A stretch of DNA of 64,000 nucleotides, from NCBI GenBank assembly GCA_964427155.1, contig CAYRSC010000015.1:22398-86397 (forward strand), read 5' to 3'. Position 1 is the stretch's first letter. Every line of letters starts with the position of its first letter. The DNA is from Desulfothermus sp964427155 (GTDB lineage: Bacteria > Desulfobacterota > Desulfovibrionia > Desulfovibrionales > Desulfothermaceae). The translations under genes and the position numbers were made by a program. Below the pieces are notes generated by a model, which worked only from the letters and a program-made list of their open reading frames with translations, made no database searches and had not been told where the DNA came from. Shown here one piece after another: positions 25,192 through 34,015 of the stretch.

Positions 25192-26406
25192 TTAATGCAA
25201 AAGTGTTGCCATTACCATGGCATCCTTTATGGTATTTTTTATGGATGCACATTCATTGGGTTGATGCGCGTATCCAAGGAGGGTGGCCCATACCACTGCA
25301 GGATAATTATTTTTTCTGGGATATACTGCAACCGTTCCCCCTCCCACTCCCTGCACCATGGCATCAACCCCATATATCTTTTTGATGGCACTCCTGAGTT
25401 CCTCCACAAGAGGATGGTCTTTGGGGGTGGGGGGAGAGGATTCACTGTGGATTATTTTATAGCTTATCTTTACTCCATAAGAGCTTTCCACCCTTCCACC
25501 AATCTCTTTTATTTTCCCCATCACATCCTCTATGGAATAACAGGGAAGAACCCTGCAATCCAGATAAAAGACGTCCTTTCCAGGGATGGTATTTATATTT
25601 GGGACATTTTCTTCTTTTCTAGTGGGTTCAAAGGTAGAGGAGGGGGGAGAAAAGAGGTGGTCTTTTTTGTCAAAAATAGAGTAGAGATCTCTTAGCTCTC
25701 CTATAAAGGCAGATGTTGCAACCAGGGTGTTTATCCCTTTCTCTGGGGTAGATGCATGGCATTGCCTTCCCACTATCTCAACCCTTAACCACAACATCCC
25801 CTTTTCTGCTATTTCTATCATTGAAGAGTCCTTTGTACCAAAATCCGGAATAAGGAACTGGTCTCTCTCCCCAAATATCTCCCTATGTCTCCTGAAGAGG
25901 AACTCCAGCCCATACTTGTTCCCTGTCTCTTCATCAGAGACCAGCAAGATACCCAGATTTATCTTTGGTTTTACCCCATTTTTAACAAAGGCCTTTGCAG
26001 TTAGGATAGAAGAGACAATCCCCTGATTATTGTCTTCCACCCCCCGGCCATACAACAGGTCCCCCTCCTGCACCAGGATATAAGGATCTGTCTTCCAAAG
26101 GGACATATCCCCTGGGGGCACCACATCCATGTGTGAGACTATCCACATGGTCCTGGAACTATCCCTTCCTGGAACCACCGCCACAATATTGGGACGACTC
26201 CCTGAGGAGACCCTCTCGTCTGGCGCAGGATAATTCTCTATATGGGGTATTTCCAGAGCATCCAGATATGAGAGAAGAAATTGCGCCTTTTTCTCTTCCC
26301 CATCTCCCCCATTCTCCGGGGAAAGGGCAGGACAGGATACCAGCCCTTCTTGAAGTTCCACAACTGTGGAGACATCCTTTTCTATATATTCCAATACATC
26401 CTTCAT
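25192..26406 (-). CDS. M20-family metallo-hydrolase (ArgE/DapE type)
   Basis: 404 residues. Metal-site motifs are WIVSHMDVVPPGD near residue 90, YGRGVEDNNQG near 120, and VSDEETGNKYGLEFL near 155; the dimerisation (lid) domain occupies about 200-310 and the last metal histidine is in LLGYAHQPNECASIKN near 385. Such enzymes hydrolyse amide bonds of N-acyl amino acids or dipeptides, including succinyl-diaminopimelate. Family members annotated as DapE often sit with lysine genes, but here only dapF and dapB are distant, so the substrate is open. PxxKW gene is 10 bp upstream on the same strand. Confidence 0.87.
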   Translation of the reverse strand: MKDVLEYIEKDVSTVVELQEGLVSCPALSPENGGDGEEKKAQFLLSYLDALEIPHIENYPAPDERVSSGSRPNIVAVVPGRDSSRTMWIVSHMDVVPPGDMSLWKTDPYILVQEGDLLYGRGVEDNNQGIVSSILTAKAFVKNGVKPKINLGILLVSDEETGNKYGLEFLFRRHREIFGERDQFLIPDFGTKDSSMIEIAEKGMLWLRVEIVGRQCHASTPEKGINTLVATSAFIGELRDLYSIFDKKDHLFSPPSSTFEPTRKEENVPNINTIPGKDVFYLDCRVLPCYSIEDVMGKIKEIGGRVESSYGVKISYKIIHSESSPPTPKDHPLVEELRSAIKKIYGVDAMVQGVGGGTVAVYPRKNNYPAVVWATLLGYAHQPNECASIKNTIKDAMVMATLLH

Positions 26407-26416
26407 AAAACCTTGC

Positions 26417-26695
26417 CTATCTTCCTCGGGCGGCTCTCTTGGAGGCCTTTAGAGGATTTAGTTTTACCTTTCCAGTCTTATCAATGGTGGCCTTTACGTG
26501 GGTGGCAAAGTTGCACGCACCATTTCTCCATTTTGCTGCTGGTCTTGCATAACTGGCACAATATCTTTCTCCCTCAAACTCCACGATCCTCTCGCAACCA
26601 TTGCAATTTTCCACCACTGGTTCCAACAGCATCCCCTTAAACCTTAATCCCTTGTCTGTCTTTTCAGCCCCTTCAAAATAATTCTTTCCTGCCAT
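26417..26695 (-). CDS. PxxKW family cysteine-rich protein
   Basis: 92 residues from the ATG at 26695 (GGGAGGT upstream); the frame extends 81 codons further but that part covers the divergent promoter and is not protein-like. Features: CNGCERIVEFEGERYC and RPAAKWRNGACNFATHVK, i.e. four cysteines and the PxxKW box that names this family, followed by a basic C-terminus. The cysteines may bind zinc or an iron-sulfur cluster. Function is unknown; the family is, as I recall, common in sulfate-reducing bacteria. It precedes the M20 hydrolase and is divergent from the efflux regulator. Confidence 0.8.
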   Translation of the reverse strand: MAGKNYFEGAEKTDKGLRFKGMLLEPVVENCNGCERIVEFEGERYCASYARPAAKWRNGACNFATHVKATIDKTGKVKLNPLKASKRAARGR

Positions 26696-26814
26696 CTGCC
26701 TCAAACCTCCCTTTGAGTAATTGTTGCACAGACTTATCTTTCTATCTCCTGTATTTTTTTTAGTCAAGGTCAAACATGGGACAACTATCCATGGGGGCAG
26801 GGTAAATAAAGACC

Positions 26815-26860
26815 TTGACAGGGATAAAGAGGGGAGGTATTTTAAAACTGACCAGTCAGT
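26815..26860 (+). promoter_or_regulatory. Promoter and candidate TetR operator of the efflux operon
   Basis: TTGACA (26815-26820), 17-bp spacer, TATTTT (26838-26843), then ACTGACCAGTCAGT (26847-26860), an inverted repeat with ACTGA/TCAGT arms placed over the expected transcript start. This is a typical autoregulatory position for a TetR protein, 29 bp before the regulator's GTG. Confidence 0.75.
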
Positions 26861-26888
26861 CTGAAGATTAAAGGAGGGAATAGACAAG

Positions 26889-27458
26889 GTGAACAACAGA
26901 GAGAAGATCCTGGCGGCAGCCAAGATAGAATTTGCCAAAAAGGGTTTTCATGGGAGTCTGGTTTCAGATATAGCCCGACGGGCAGGGGTGGGAAAGGGGA
27001 CCATATATAACTATTTTTCTAACAAGGAAGACCTATTTGGCTCTATCATAAAGGAGCAGATGGAAAACTTTGAGAGAAAGATCGCTTCAGTGGTGGGTAG
27101 GGAAGGGGATGTTCGTGAGATACTTCATGAGATAGCCCAGATCCACTTTGATGAATTTTATCGTTCCAAGGAGGTAATAGAGATATTGGTAATGGAAGGA
27201 TTAAACAAGATAGGGGGAGTGAAACATGACTTTAAGAGGGGAATATTAAATATCAGGGACATGGTGGCTTCCATGTTAGATAGGGCCATTGTCAGGGGAG
27301 AGGTGAGGGATGTGGACACAAAGAAGGTGGCCCTTATGTTTCTGGGCCTATTGTGGACAATATTAAAAAACTGTATCGTGCTGGAGGAAAATGACCCCGA
27401 CAAGAGATATGGGGAAATCATAGAGGAGGTCTTTTTTTATGGCATCTTTAAGGGATAA
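26889..27458 (+). CDS. TetR/AcrR-family regulator of the efflux operon
   Basis: 189 residues from GTG 26889, with AAAGGAGGG 11 bases upstream. The helix-turn-helix is at residues about 8-52 (ILAAAKIEFAKKGFHGS, ARRAGVGKGTIYNYFSNKEDLF); the rest is an all-helical ligand domain. It is the first gene of a five-gene operon (regulator, outer membrane channel, membrane fusion protein, transporter, small Cys protein) and overlaps the next gene by 20 bp. It most likely represses the operon until a drug or toxic metabolite binds. Confidence 0.92.
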   Translation: MNNREKILAAAKIEFAKKGFHGSLVSDIARRAGVGKGTIYNYFSNKEDLFGSIIKEQMENFERKIASVVGREGDVREILHEIAQIHFDEFYRSKEVIEILVMEGLNKIGGVKHDFKRGILNIRDMVASMLDRAIVRGEVRDVDTKKVALMFLGLLWTILKNCIVLEENDPDKRYGEIIEEVFFYGIFKG

Positions 27459-28815
27459 TAATACAGGGAAATTCTGTTATGGTTCCATTAAAAGGTCCTT
27501 GTGGACATGTATCTTAGTTTTTCTCGTGTTCTCTCTCTATCCCTCCTCAGGGATATGTGAGGACAAGGGAACAGTATTGACCTTATCCAGGGCAATTGAG
27601 ATTGCACTACAACAAAATACCCAGATAAAAGAGGCCAGCTACAACGTAAAGGCATCTAGGGCGAGGCAGCGTTCCACCCTCTTTGAGATGTTTCCTCGCA
27701 TAGGGGCAGAATATACCTATATCCATCTAAGGGATGAGCCCTATGCCAATATACAGATGGGGCCAGTGGTTCAAAAGATGCCCACAGGCTATACCAATAC
27801 TAGTTCCTGGGATATATATGTAATTCAACCCATCTTTACTGGATTTGCCCTGCTCTCAAAACATGAAATAGCAACCCTGGGTCTTGATATGGAAAGACTG
27901 AGACAGTCCCAGGTAAGACTTGATGTGGTATATGAGGTGAAACAAGCATATTTTAATGTATTACTCGCCCTCAAGGCCCTCCAGGTGAGGCAGGAGGAGG
28001 TGGCGGCCTTAAGGGCACACCTAACAGATGCAAAGAATTTTTATAGAGAAGGACTGATCCCTAAAAATGACCTTCTCAAATCCAAGGTGGCCTATTCCCT
28101 CTCTCTGCAAAGGCTTGCCAGGGCCCGAAGCGATCTGGTGGTGGCAAAGGCAAATCTCAATAGGGTCTTAAATAGGAGATTGGATATGCCTGTGGAAGTC
28201 CAGGATATCACCTCAATTCCTCCTTTAAAGGAGGGACTCCCAGCCCTTATAAAAAAGGCCCTGAGGATTAGACCTGCTATAATGGCCCTCAACAAGGGCA
28301 TAAAACAGGCAAGGTTGTATGAGAGACTGGCCAGGAGCCCATTCTATCCCCGGGTGTCTCTCTTTGGAAAATACCAGCGGGAAGGGAGCCATATTTTTGC
28401 CACTGAAAATAAGTTTAGCAATAAAAGCAATGTGGCCATTGGAGTCACTGCCAAATGGGAGTTCTTTGATTCAGGAAAGGATCTGGAAAATGTCAAGGAG
28501 AGCAAATACAAGATGATGGCATTGCTCCAAAAGAAAAAGACAGTGGAAGACCAGATAGCCCTTCAGGTAAAGAAGGCTTATGAAGATCTTATGGTAGCAA
28601 AGGCCAATCTCAGCACCGCGAAAAATGGACTCTCTCAGGCAAAAGAGAATTTTAGAATAACCAATGAAGGGTACAAGGTCCAAATAAATACATCTACTGA
28701 TGTTCTTGATGCCAGGAGTTATCTAACGCAGGCAGAAATGCAATATTATGCAGCACTATATGGATACCATATTTCTCTTGCTGCATTATATAGGGCAGTT
28801 GGATTGATGAGGTAA
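27439..28815 (+). CDS. TolC-like outer membrane efflux protein
   Basis: 458 residues, of usual TolC-family length. A signal peptide (residues about 18-40, WTCILVFLVFSLYPSSGICE) is followed by two OEP repeats of long helices and strands; TLSRAIEIALQQNTQIKEA near 50 is the conserved OEP start, and the second repeat begins near 255. It forms the outer-membrane channel for the downstream fusion protein and transporter. GGAGG lies 8 bases before the ATG, inside the end of the regulator gene. Confidence 0.93.
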   Translation: MASLRDNNTGKFCYGSIKRSLWTCILVFLVFSLYPSSGICEDKGTVLTLSRAIEIALQQNTQIKEASYNVKASRARQRSTLFEMFPRIGAEYTYIHLRDEPYANIQMGPVVQKMPTGYTNTSSWDIYVIQPIFTGFALLSKHEIATLGLDMERLRQSQVRLDVVYEVKQAYFNVLLALKALQVRQEEVAALRAHLTDAKNFYREGLIPKNDLLKSKVAYSLSLQRLARARSDLVVAKANLNRVLNRRLDMPVEVQDITSIPPLKEGLPALIKKALRIRPAIMALNKGIKQARLYERLARSPFYPRVSLFGKYQREGSHIFATENKFSNKSNVAIGVTAKWEFFDSGKDLENVKESKYKMMALLQKKKTVEDQIALQVKKAYEDLMVAKANLSTAKNGLSQAKENFRITNEGYKVQINTSTDVLDARSYLTQAEMQYYAALYGYHISLAALYRAVGLMR

Positions 28816-28841
28816 AATTAATATAAATTTGAGGTGAAGAA

Positions 28842-30071
28842 ATGGCTCAGAAAGAAAATAGCATAAATAGCAGAGGAAGACGTGGAATTTTGATTATTTT
28901 ATCTATTTTGGTCCTTGGACTTATTATATTTTTTCTTTATTGGTATTTTTACCTAAAAAATTATGTATTTACAGACGATGCTTATGTAGTTGCAGATAAT
29001 GCTTATATAAGCTCACGAATACCAGGAACTATAGAAACTTTATTAGTCCATAATGACGATTATGTAAAGAAAGGAGATTTATTAATAAAATTAGATCCAT
29101 CTATATATAAAACAAAATTAAATAGAATTGAAGAAGAATTAAAAGTTGTTTTATATCAACTAAATAGTTCTTATAAGGAATTGGATATATTAAAATATAA
29201 TCTGAAAAAACAAACATCAATTAGTAAAAATAATATAAAACTCCTACTTGCAGAACAAAAGAGGTTAAATTTTGAGATAAAAAGTTTAAGTTCAAAAAAG
29301 GATGTATTGTTAAAAGATTTACACCTAGCACAAATTGAATATAAGCGTTATTTAAATCTCTATAAAAGACATTCCATATCCAGGGATAAGTTTGATAGAG
29401 TGAAGACCATTCGGGACAAATTGGTATGTGAAATCTCTTCCATAGGGTTTCAAATAAAGTCCCTTAAGGCATCTCTGAGTTCCCTGAAGGAGAAGATCAA
29501 TAATGCCAGGATACAACAGGAAATAGTTCATAAGGACCTTGAAAAAATAGCGGTTACTGAGGAGAAAATAAGGTCCCTTGAGGCCAAGAGGGATGCCATG
29601 AGGGCGGCGGTAAAAGAGGCCCAGTTAACCCTGGGATATACCCATATAACTGCGCCCATCTCTGGTTATATAGCCGGGTGTAAACTCCAGGTTGGAGACA
29701 GGGTCATGCCAGGTCAGCCCCTTATGATAATAGTCCCCCTCAAAAGGGTATATGTGGAGGCCAACTTCAAAGAGACCCAGCTCAAGGACGTGTGCATAGG
29801 GCAGAAGGTGGAGATAAAGGCAGATATGTATCCTGGTCACATATTTTACGGTCATGTGGCGGGAATTCGGGCGGGCACAGGGAGTGCATTCTCTTTGCTT
29901 CCACCTGAGAATGCCTCTGGCAATTGGATAAAGGTGGTCCAGCGGGTGCCAGTAAAAATAGAGTTAAACCACCCATTTTCTCCCCAATATCCACTTCGTG
30001 TAGGGTGTTCTCTGGAGGTTCGTATTGACATTCGTAAAAAAACAGGTCCCAGATTAAGGGGTCTAAAATAA
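28842..30071 (+). CDS. HlyD/EmrA-type membrane fusion protein
   Basis: 409 residues. One N-terminal membrane anchor (about 15-40), a first lipoyl half (TDDAYVVADNAYISSRIPGTIETLLVHNDDYVKKGD), long coiled coils (105-260), second lipoyl half and beta barrel (TLGYTHITAPISGYIAGCKLQVGDRVMPGQPLMIIVP near 270). It bridges the inner-membrane EmrB-like transporter and the TolC-like channel. The first about 180 codons are strikingly AT-rich (AAA, TTA, ATA codons), switching sharply near 29390 to the GC-richer usage of the neighbours. Confidence 0.93.
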   Translation: MAQKENSINSRGRRGILIILSILVLGLIIFFLYWYFYLKNYVFTDDAYVVADNAYISSRIPGTIETLLVHNDDYVKKGDLLIKLDPSIYKTKLNRIEEELKVVLYQLNSSYKELDILKYNLKKQTSISKNNIKLLLAEQKRLNFEIKSLSSKKDVLLKDLHLAQIEYKRYLNLYKRHSISRDKFDRVKTIRDKLVCEISSIGFQIKSLKASLSSLKEKINNARIQQEIVHKDLEKIAVTEEKIRSLEAKRDAMRAAVKEAQLTLGYTHITAPISGYIAGCKLQVGDRVMPGQPLMIIVPLKRVYVEANFKETQLKDVCIGQKVEIKADMYPGHIFYGHVAGIRAGTGSAFSLLPPENASGNWIKVVQRVPVKIELNHPFSPQYPLRVGCSLEVRIDIRKKTGPRLRGLK

Positions 30072-30081
30072 GGGGTCTTTT

Positions 30082-31662
30082 ATGGCAGATGCTGGGGCTA
30101 TGCCTAAAGTGAACAAGTGGGTGGTGGCATTGACCGTAATTTTACCCACTTTCATAGAGGTAATGGATACCAGTGTGGTAAATGTGTCTCTCCCCCATAT
30201 CCAGGGAGGGCTAAATGCAGGACTGGATGAATCCACATGGGTACTCACCTCCTATCTAGTATCAAATGCGGTAATAATACCCATCACAGGGTGGCTCTCC
30301 ACCTTTTTTGGAAGAAAGAAATATCTTATCGCATCCATTATACTCTTTACTGTGAGCTCTATGCTCTGTGGAAGTGCCCCCACCCTGGAGATACTCATCC
30401 TCGCTAGGATCCTTCAGGGAATTGGGGGAGGTGCCCTTCAACCTATCTCCCAGGCCATACTCCTGGAGACCTTTCCAAAGGAAGAGCATGGAATGGCAAT
30501 GGCCATGTTTGGAATGGGGGTAGTGCTCGCTCCCACCATAGGGCCAGTGGTAGGAGGGTGGATAACAGATAATTTGTCCTGGAGGTGGGTGTTTTATATA
30601 AACTTTCCCATAGGGTTGCTCTCTGTATTTATGACCCTGTTCTTTATCTTTGATCCTCCTTATCTAAAGGATTCAGAGAACAAAGATGTAAGCTACATTA
30701 CTATTGCACTTCTCTTTATATGGGTGGGATGTCTCCAGGTGGTCTTGGACAAGGGCCAGAGGGAAGATTGGTTTCATTCCCACTTTATTGTGGTGCTTAC
30801 AATCATCTCAGTGGTTTGTTTTTTGATATATGTGGTAAGAGAACTCTCCTCTAAAAAGCCCATACTTGACCTATCAGTATTTACAGATCGTGCCTTTTTT
30901 ACAGGAAATCTCATAATGTTTACTGCCTTTATGTCCTTTTTTGGAAGCATTGTCCTTCTACCCCTTTTTCTCCAGAACCTTATGGGATATACTGCCATGT
31001 GGGCGGGCCTTGTGCTGGGGCCCAGTGGATTGGCGAGCCTCATTGTGATGTTTTTTGTGGGACGTTTATTAAATAAGGGGTTTCCTGCCTATCTCCTCTT
31101 GATGTTTGGCATGGCCCTTATCTCCTTTTCTGTGATAGAGATGGGAAGATTTACCCTGGATGCAGGTTTCTGGGAGTTATGCTGGCCCCGGGTGATTCAG
31201 TCTGCGGGTATGGGCATGTTTTTTGTTCCACTTACTGCAGCCACGTATGTAAACATTCCCAAGGAGAAAATGGGAAATGCCTCCAGTATATTTAATCTGT
31301 TGCGAAATCTGGGGAGTAGTTTTGGTACCGCCCTGGCCACCACATATCTCTCCCGAAGCGAACAGTTCAACCAGAATATGCTCGTGAAAAATATGGTACC
31401 TTTTCGTCAGGAATTTATCCATGCATGGGACATGGTAAGAAACCTTTTACATGACCCCTGTCTCTATCCCACATATGGATCAAAGAGCCTTTATCTCATC
31501 TACATGGAGCTGAGAAGACAGGCAGGGATGCTGGCCTTCAACGATAGCTTTATATTTTTAGGTACAATGACCATGTTTTTGATTCCTCTAACGCTCCTCT
31601 TAAGAGAGACCCATATAAAAAAAGAAGGGGAAGAAGGGGAACTGCCCCATGCTTACCATTAG
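30082..31662 (+). CDS. DHA2-family MFS drug exporter (EmrB/QacA type)
   Basis: 526 residues with 14 predicted membrane segments. MPTFIEVMDTSVVNVSLPHI-like segment near residue 20 (ILPTFIEVMDTSVVNVSLP) is the DHA2 helix-1 signature with its conserved aspartate; GWLSTFFGRKKY near 73 is the MFS loop motif A; LQGIGGGALQPISQA and GPVVGGWITDNLSWRWVFYINFP are the motif C region. It is the proton-driven inner-membrane pump of a tripartite system exporting hydrophobic compounds. Confidence 0.94.
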   Translation: MADAGAMPKVNKWVVALTVILPTFIEVMDTSVVNVSLPHIQGGLNAGLDESTWVLTSYLVSNAVIIPITGWLSTFFGRKKYLIASIILFTVSSMLCGSAPTLEILILARILQGIGGGALQPISQAILLETFPKEEHGMAMAMFGMGVVLAPTIGPVVGGWITDNLSWRWVFYINFPIGLLSVFMTLFFIFDPPYLKDSENKDVSYITIALLFIWVGCLQVVLDKGQREDWFHSHFIVVLTIISVVCFLIYVVRELSSKKPILDLSVFTDRAFFTGNLIMFTAFMSFFGSIVLLPLFLQNLMGYTAMWAGLVLGPSGLASLIVMFFVGRLLNKGFPAYLLLMFGMALISFSVIEMGRFTLDAGFWELCWPRVIQSAGMGMFFVPLTAATYVNIPKEKMGNASSIFNLLRNLGSSFGTALATTYLSRSEQFNQNMLVKNMVPFRQEFIHAWDMVRNLLHDPCLYPTYGSKSLYLIYMELRRQAGMLAFNDSFIFLGTMTMFLIPLTLLLRETHIKKEGEEGELPHAYH

Positions 31663-31879
31663 GTGTGCGCGATGTAAAAAAAAGCTCTGGAAATATCGCA
31701 AGATAGGAAAAGGCGAAGTGCTTAGGTGCCATAAGGATAGGATTACACGTATGTATCATGCGGTATATAGGGATAAAAGGATATGGTGTAAATGCGGGGC
31801 AGTAATAGGAATAGACAAGGGGAGATTCTACAAGATGATAGCAAAGAATTTCACCTACTCAGGGACCAAAGAGCCGTAA
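31649..31879 (+). CDS. Small cysteine-rich zinc-ribbon-like protein
   Basis: 76 residues starting inside the last codons of the transporter (14-bp overlap). CxxC at residues 6-9 (CARC), a single C at 27, and CKC at 48-50 suggest a zinc ribbon or a metal site; the rest is strongly basic. No family name is recognised. The overlap and lack of a good independent ribosome site point to coupling with the efflux pump gene, although no role in efflux is known. The regular codon pattern and cysteine spacing make it more credible than a chance frame. Confidence 0.6.
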   Translation: MLTIRCARCKKKLWKYRKIGKGEVLRCHKDRITRMYHAVYRDKRIWCKCGAVIGIDKGRFYKMIAKNFTYSGTKEP

Positions 31880-31916
31880 GGACATGATAAAATTAGGACT
31901 CTCCCCTGTCTTTATC

Positions 31917-33215
31917 TTAATCTTCTTCACGCCTGTCAATCAACCTCTTACTCTTGGCAAAGGTACGAGGAAGGCTTCCATGATCCACTATCTCCACCTC
32001 CCCCCGTACCAGAAGTTTTTTCCTAAGCTCTTGAGATATCTTTTGGGCCAGATGGGGATCCACCTCCTTTGTAGAGGATGGATTCCTCTCTACCTTAAGC
32101 ACCATGTGGTCCACCCCCTTATTCCTGGTTAACACTATTTGATATTCACTGCTGATCTCTGGAAAGACCTCCAGGACCTCTGCTATCTGGCCTGGATATA
32201 TATTTACCCCCCTGAATATAAACATATCGTCAGATCGACCTAATATCTTATCATGTCTTGGGAGGAGAGAACCACATTCACACTGTCCCCCTATAAGCCT
32301 GCAAAGATCTCTGGTCCTATATCTTATAAGGGGAGATGCCTCTTTCTTTAGGGTGGTGACCACCATCTCTCCCACCTCGCCTTCTTCCACTGGTTCAAGG
32401 GTGGTGGGGTCTATGATCTCCAGGATAAATATGTCTGCCCAGTAGTGGATGCCCCTATGAGCACGACACTCAAGACCTGTGCCCGGTCCATAGAGCTCTG
32501 TCATTCCAGGGATGTCAAAACTATCCTCCAATCCCAGCATCTCCTCAATCCTCTTTCTCATCTTGGGAGTATGGGGTTCTGCCCCAAATATGGCTCGTCT
32601 CAAGGAGATCTCCTTACCTGAAACTCCCATCTTCTCCACCTCTTCCGCCAGTAAAAGGGCCATAGAAGCAGTGGAGCACAGACACGTTGGTCTAAGGTCC
32701 ATGAGAAACTGTAGCTGAATCTCCAGATTTCCCGGCCCCACAGGAAGGGCCATGGCCCCAAAGTGCTCACATCCCAATTGAAAACCCACTCCAGCGGTCC
32801 ACAAGCCATATCCCACTGCTATCTGAACCCTATCCTCTTTTCCCAATCCAGCCATCTCAAAACACCTTGCCATCATATTCTTCCAGACCTCCACATCTGC
32901 TGCAGTATAGGCAAGTATCTTCCTCTTTCCAGTGGTTCCAGAAGATGCATGGATCCTTACCACCTTTTCCAGAGGCACAGACAAAAAGGGAAAGGGATAA
33001 TTTTCCCTCAGGTCTTCTGCTGTAGTAAAGGGAAGATGCCTTATGTCCTCCAGGGATCTAATATCCTCAGGAGAAATACCCGCATCTTTGAACCTCTTTC
33101 TATAGAATTCACATCCCTTATAGGCATGAGAAACCGTGAATTTAAGACCTTCCAACTGGATTTTATAAAGCTCCTCTTCAGAAGAAAACTCCGGTAAGAA
33201 CCTATATCTACTCAT
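31917..33215 (-). CDS. Phenylacetate-CoA ligase family protein
   Basis: 432 residues, the usual length of PaaK. HASSGTTGKRKILAYT near residue 90 is the ATP-binding loop, FGAEPHTPKMRKRIEE near 220 and PGMTELYGPGTGLECR near 240 the adenylate region, IRYRTRDLCRLI near 305 and GRSDDMFIFRGVNIYPGQI near 330 the hinge. It makes an aryl- or arylacetyl-CoA from the acid, ATP and CoA. In anaerobes with aromatic amino acid breakdown it acts after indolepyruvate-type oxidoreductase; an orphan gamma subunit of such an enzyme class is at 43600-44160. It is convergent with the efflux operon (37-bp gap). Confidence 0.9.
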   Translation of the reverse strand: MSRYRFLPEFSSEEELYKIQLEGLKFTVSHAYKGCEFYRKRFKDAGISPEDIRSLEDIRHLPFTTAEDLRENYPFPFLSVPLEKVVRIHASSGTTGKRKILAYTAADVEVWKNMMARCFEMAGLGKEDRVQIAVGYGLWTAGVGFQLGCEHFGAMALPVGPGNLEIQLQFLMDLRPTCLCSTASMALLLAEEVEKMGVSGKEISLRRAIFGAEPHTPKMRKRIEEMLGLEDSFDIPGMTELYGPGTGLECRAHRGIHYWADIFILEIIDPTTLEPVEEGEVGEMVVTTLKKEASPLIRYRTRDLCRLIGGQCECGSLLPRHDKILGRSDDMFIFRGVNIYPGQIAEVLEVFPEISSEYQIVLTRNKGVDHMVLKVERNPSSTKEVDPHLAQKISQELRKKLLVRGEVEIVDHGSLPRTFAKSKRLIDRREED

Positions 33216-33231
33216 GGTTTAATTATCCCCC

Positions 33232-34005
33232 TTAGGTGTATAGTTTTAAGATTGCATCTTTAAATAGGATAAAGGTCATTGCACCCATACACAAAAATGG
33301 ACCAAATGGTATTTTTGTTGACATTCCTTCAGAGGAGTCCTTTATTAGATATATAATACTGGCAAGTAGCCCGGTAAGGGCACCAAAAAATACCACAAAG
33401 GGAATTGCATAGACTCCAAGTAGTGCCCCTATTAATATCATAAGTTTTATATCTCCTCCTCCCATTCCCTCAATACCTCTTAGCCCTTTATATAATTTTT
33501 GGATAATAAAAAAGATACCAGCTCCCATAATGGCACCAAGTGCAGATTCTATAAAAGAAATGTCTAAAAAGTGCGATACAGCAAAAGCCAATATTGCACC
33601 AGGTATAGTAATAATATCTGGAAGTATGTAGGAAATGAAATCAATAAAGCTCATAATAATAAATAGTCCACCAAATATAAGATAAATTAAATATGGGACA
33701 GATAGGCCAAACTTCCATGCAATAGAAAGAGACCATAGCCCAGAGATTATCTCTACAATAGGGTAGAGGGGTGATATGTCTTCACCACAGGCGTGACATT
33801 TCCCCCTTAAGATAATAAAACTCACTACCGGAATATTTTCCCACCAGGAGAGCCTGTGTCCACATTTGGGGCAATGAGAAGGGGGAGAGACTATAGACTC
33901 CCCCCACAGATATCTATGGATGCACACATTATAGAAACTTCCCAGGCACAGACCTAGTATAAGGGAGAATATGCGAAATATGAGGGGACTTATATTTATA
34001 TCCAC
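33232..34005 (-). CDS. pilD: Prepilin peptidase / N-methyltransferase
   Basis: 257 residues from GTG 34005 (AGGA eight bases upstream). An N-terminal methylase domain with the zinc tetra-cysteine (HCPKCGH, CHACGE) is followed by a six-to-seven-helix aspartic protease; catalytic aspartates are in YILPDIITIP near 125 and GGGDIKLMI near 185 (GxGD type). It processes type IV prepilins and type II secretion pseudopilins at the inner membrane. No pilin or secretion gene is in the window. The gene is more AT-rich than the ligase and purL on either side. Confidence 0.94.
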   Translation of the reverse strand: MDINISPLIFRIFSLILGLCLGSFYNVCIHRYLWGESIVSPPSHCPKCGHRLSWWENIPVVSFIILRGKCHACGEDISPLYPIVEIISGLWSLSIAWKFGLSVPYLIYLIFGGLFIIMSFIDFISYILPDIITIPGAILAFAVSHFLDISFIESALGAIMGAGIFFIIQKLYKGLRGIEGMGGGDIKLMILIGALLGVYAIPFVVFFGALTGLLASIIYLIKDSSEGMSTKIPFGPFLCMGAMTFILFKDAILKLYT

Positions 34006-34015
34006 AGTGATTTTC

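Noticed and set aside
26696..26938. N-terminal extension of the PxxKW protein by 81 residues
   Set aside because: It would cover the divergent promoter and operator, is not protein-like, and the ATG at 26695 has a clear ribosome site.
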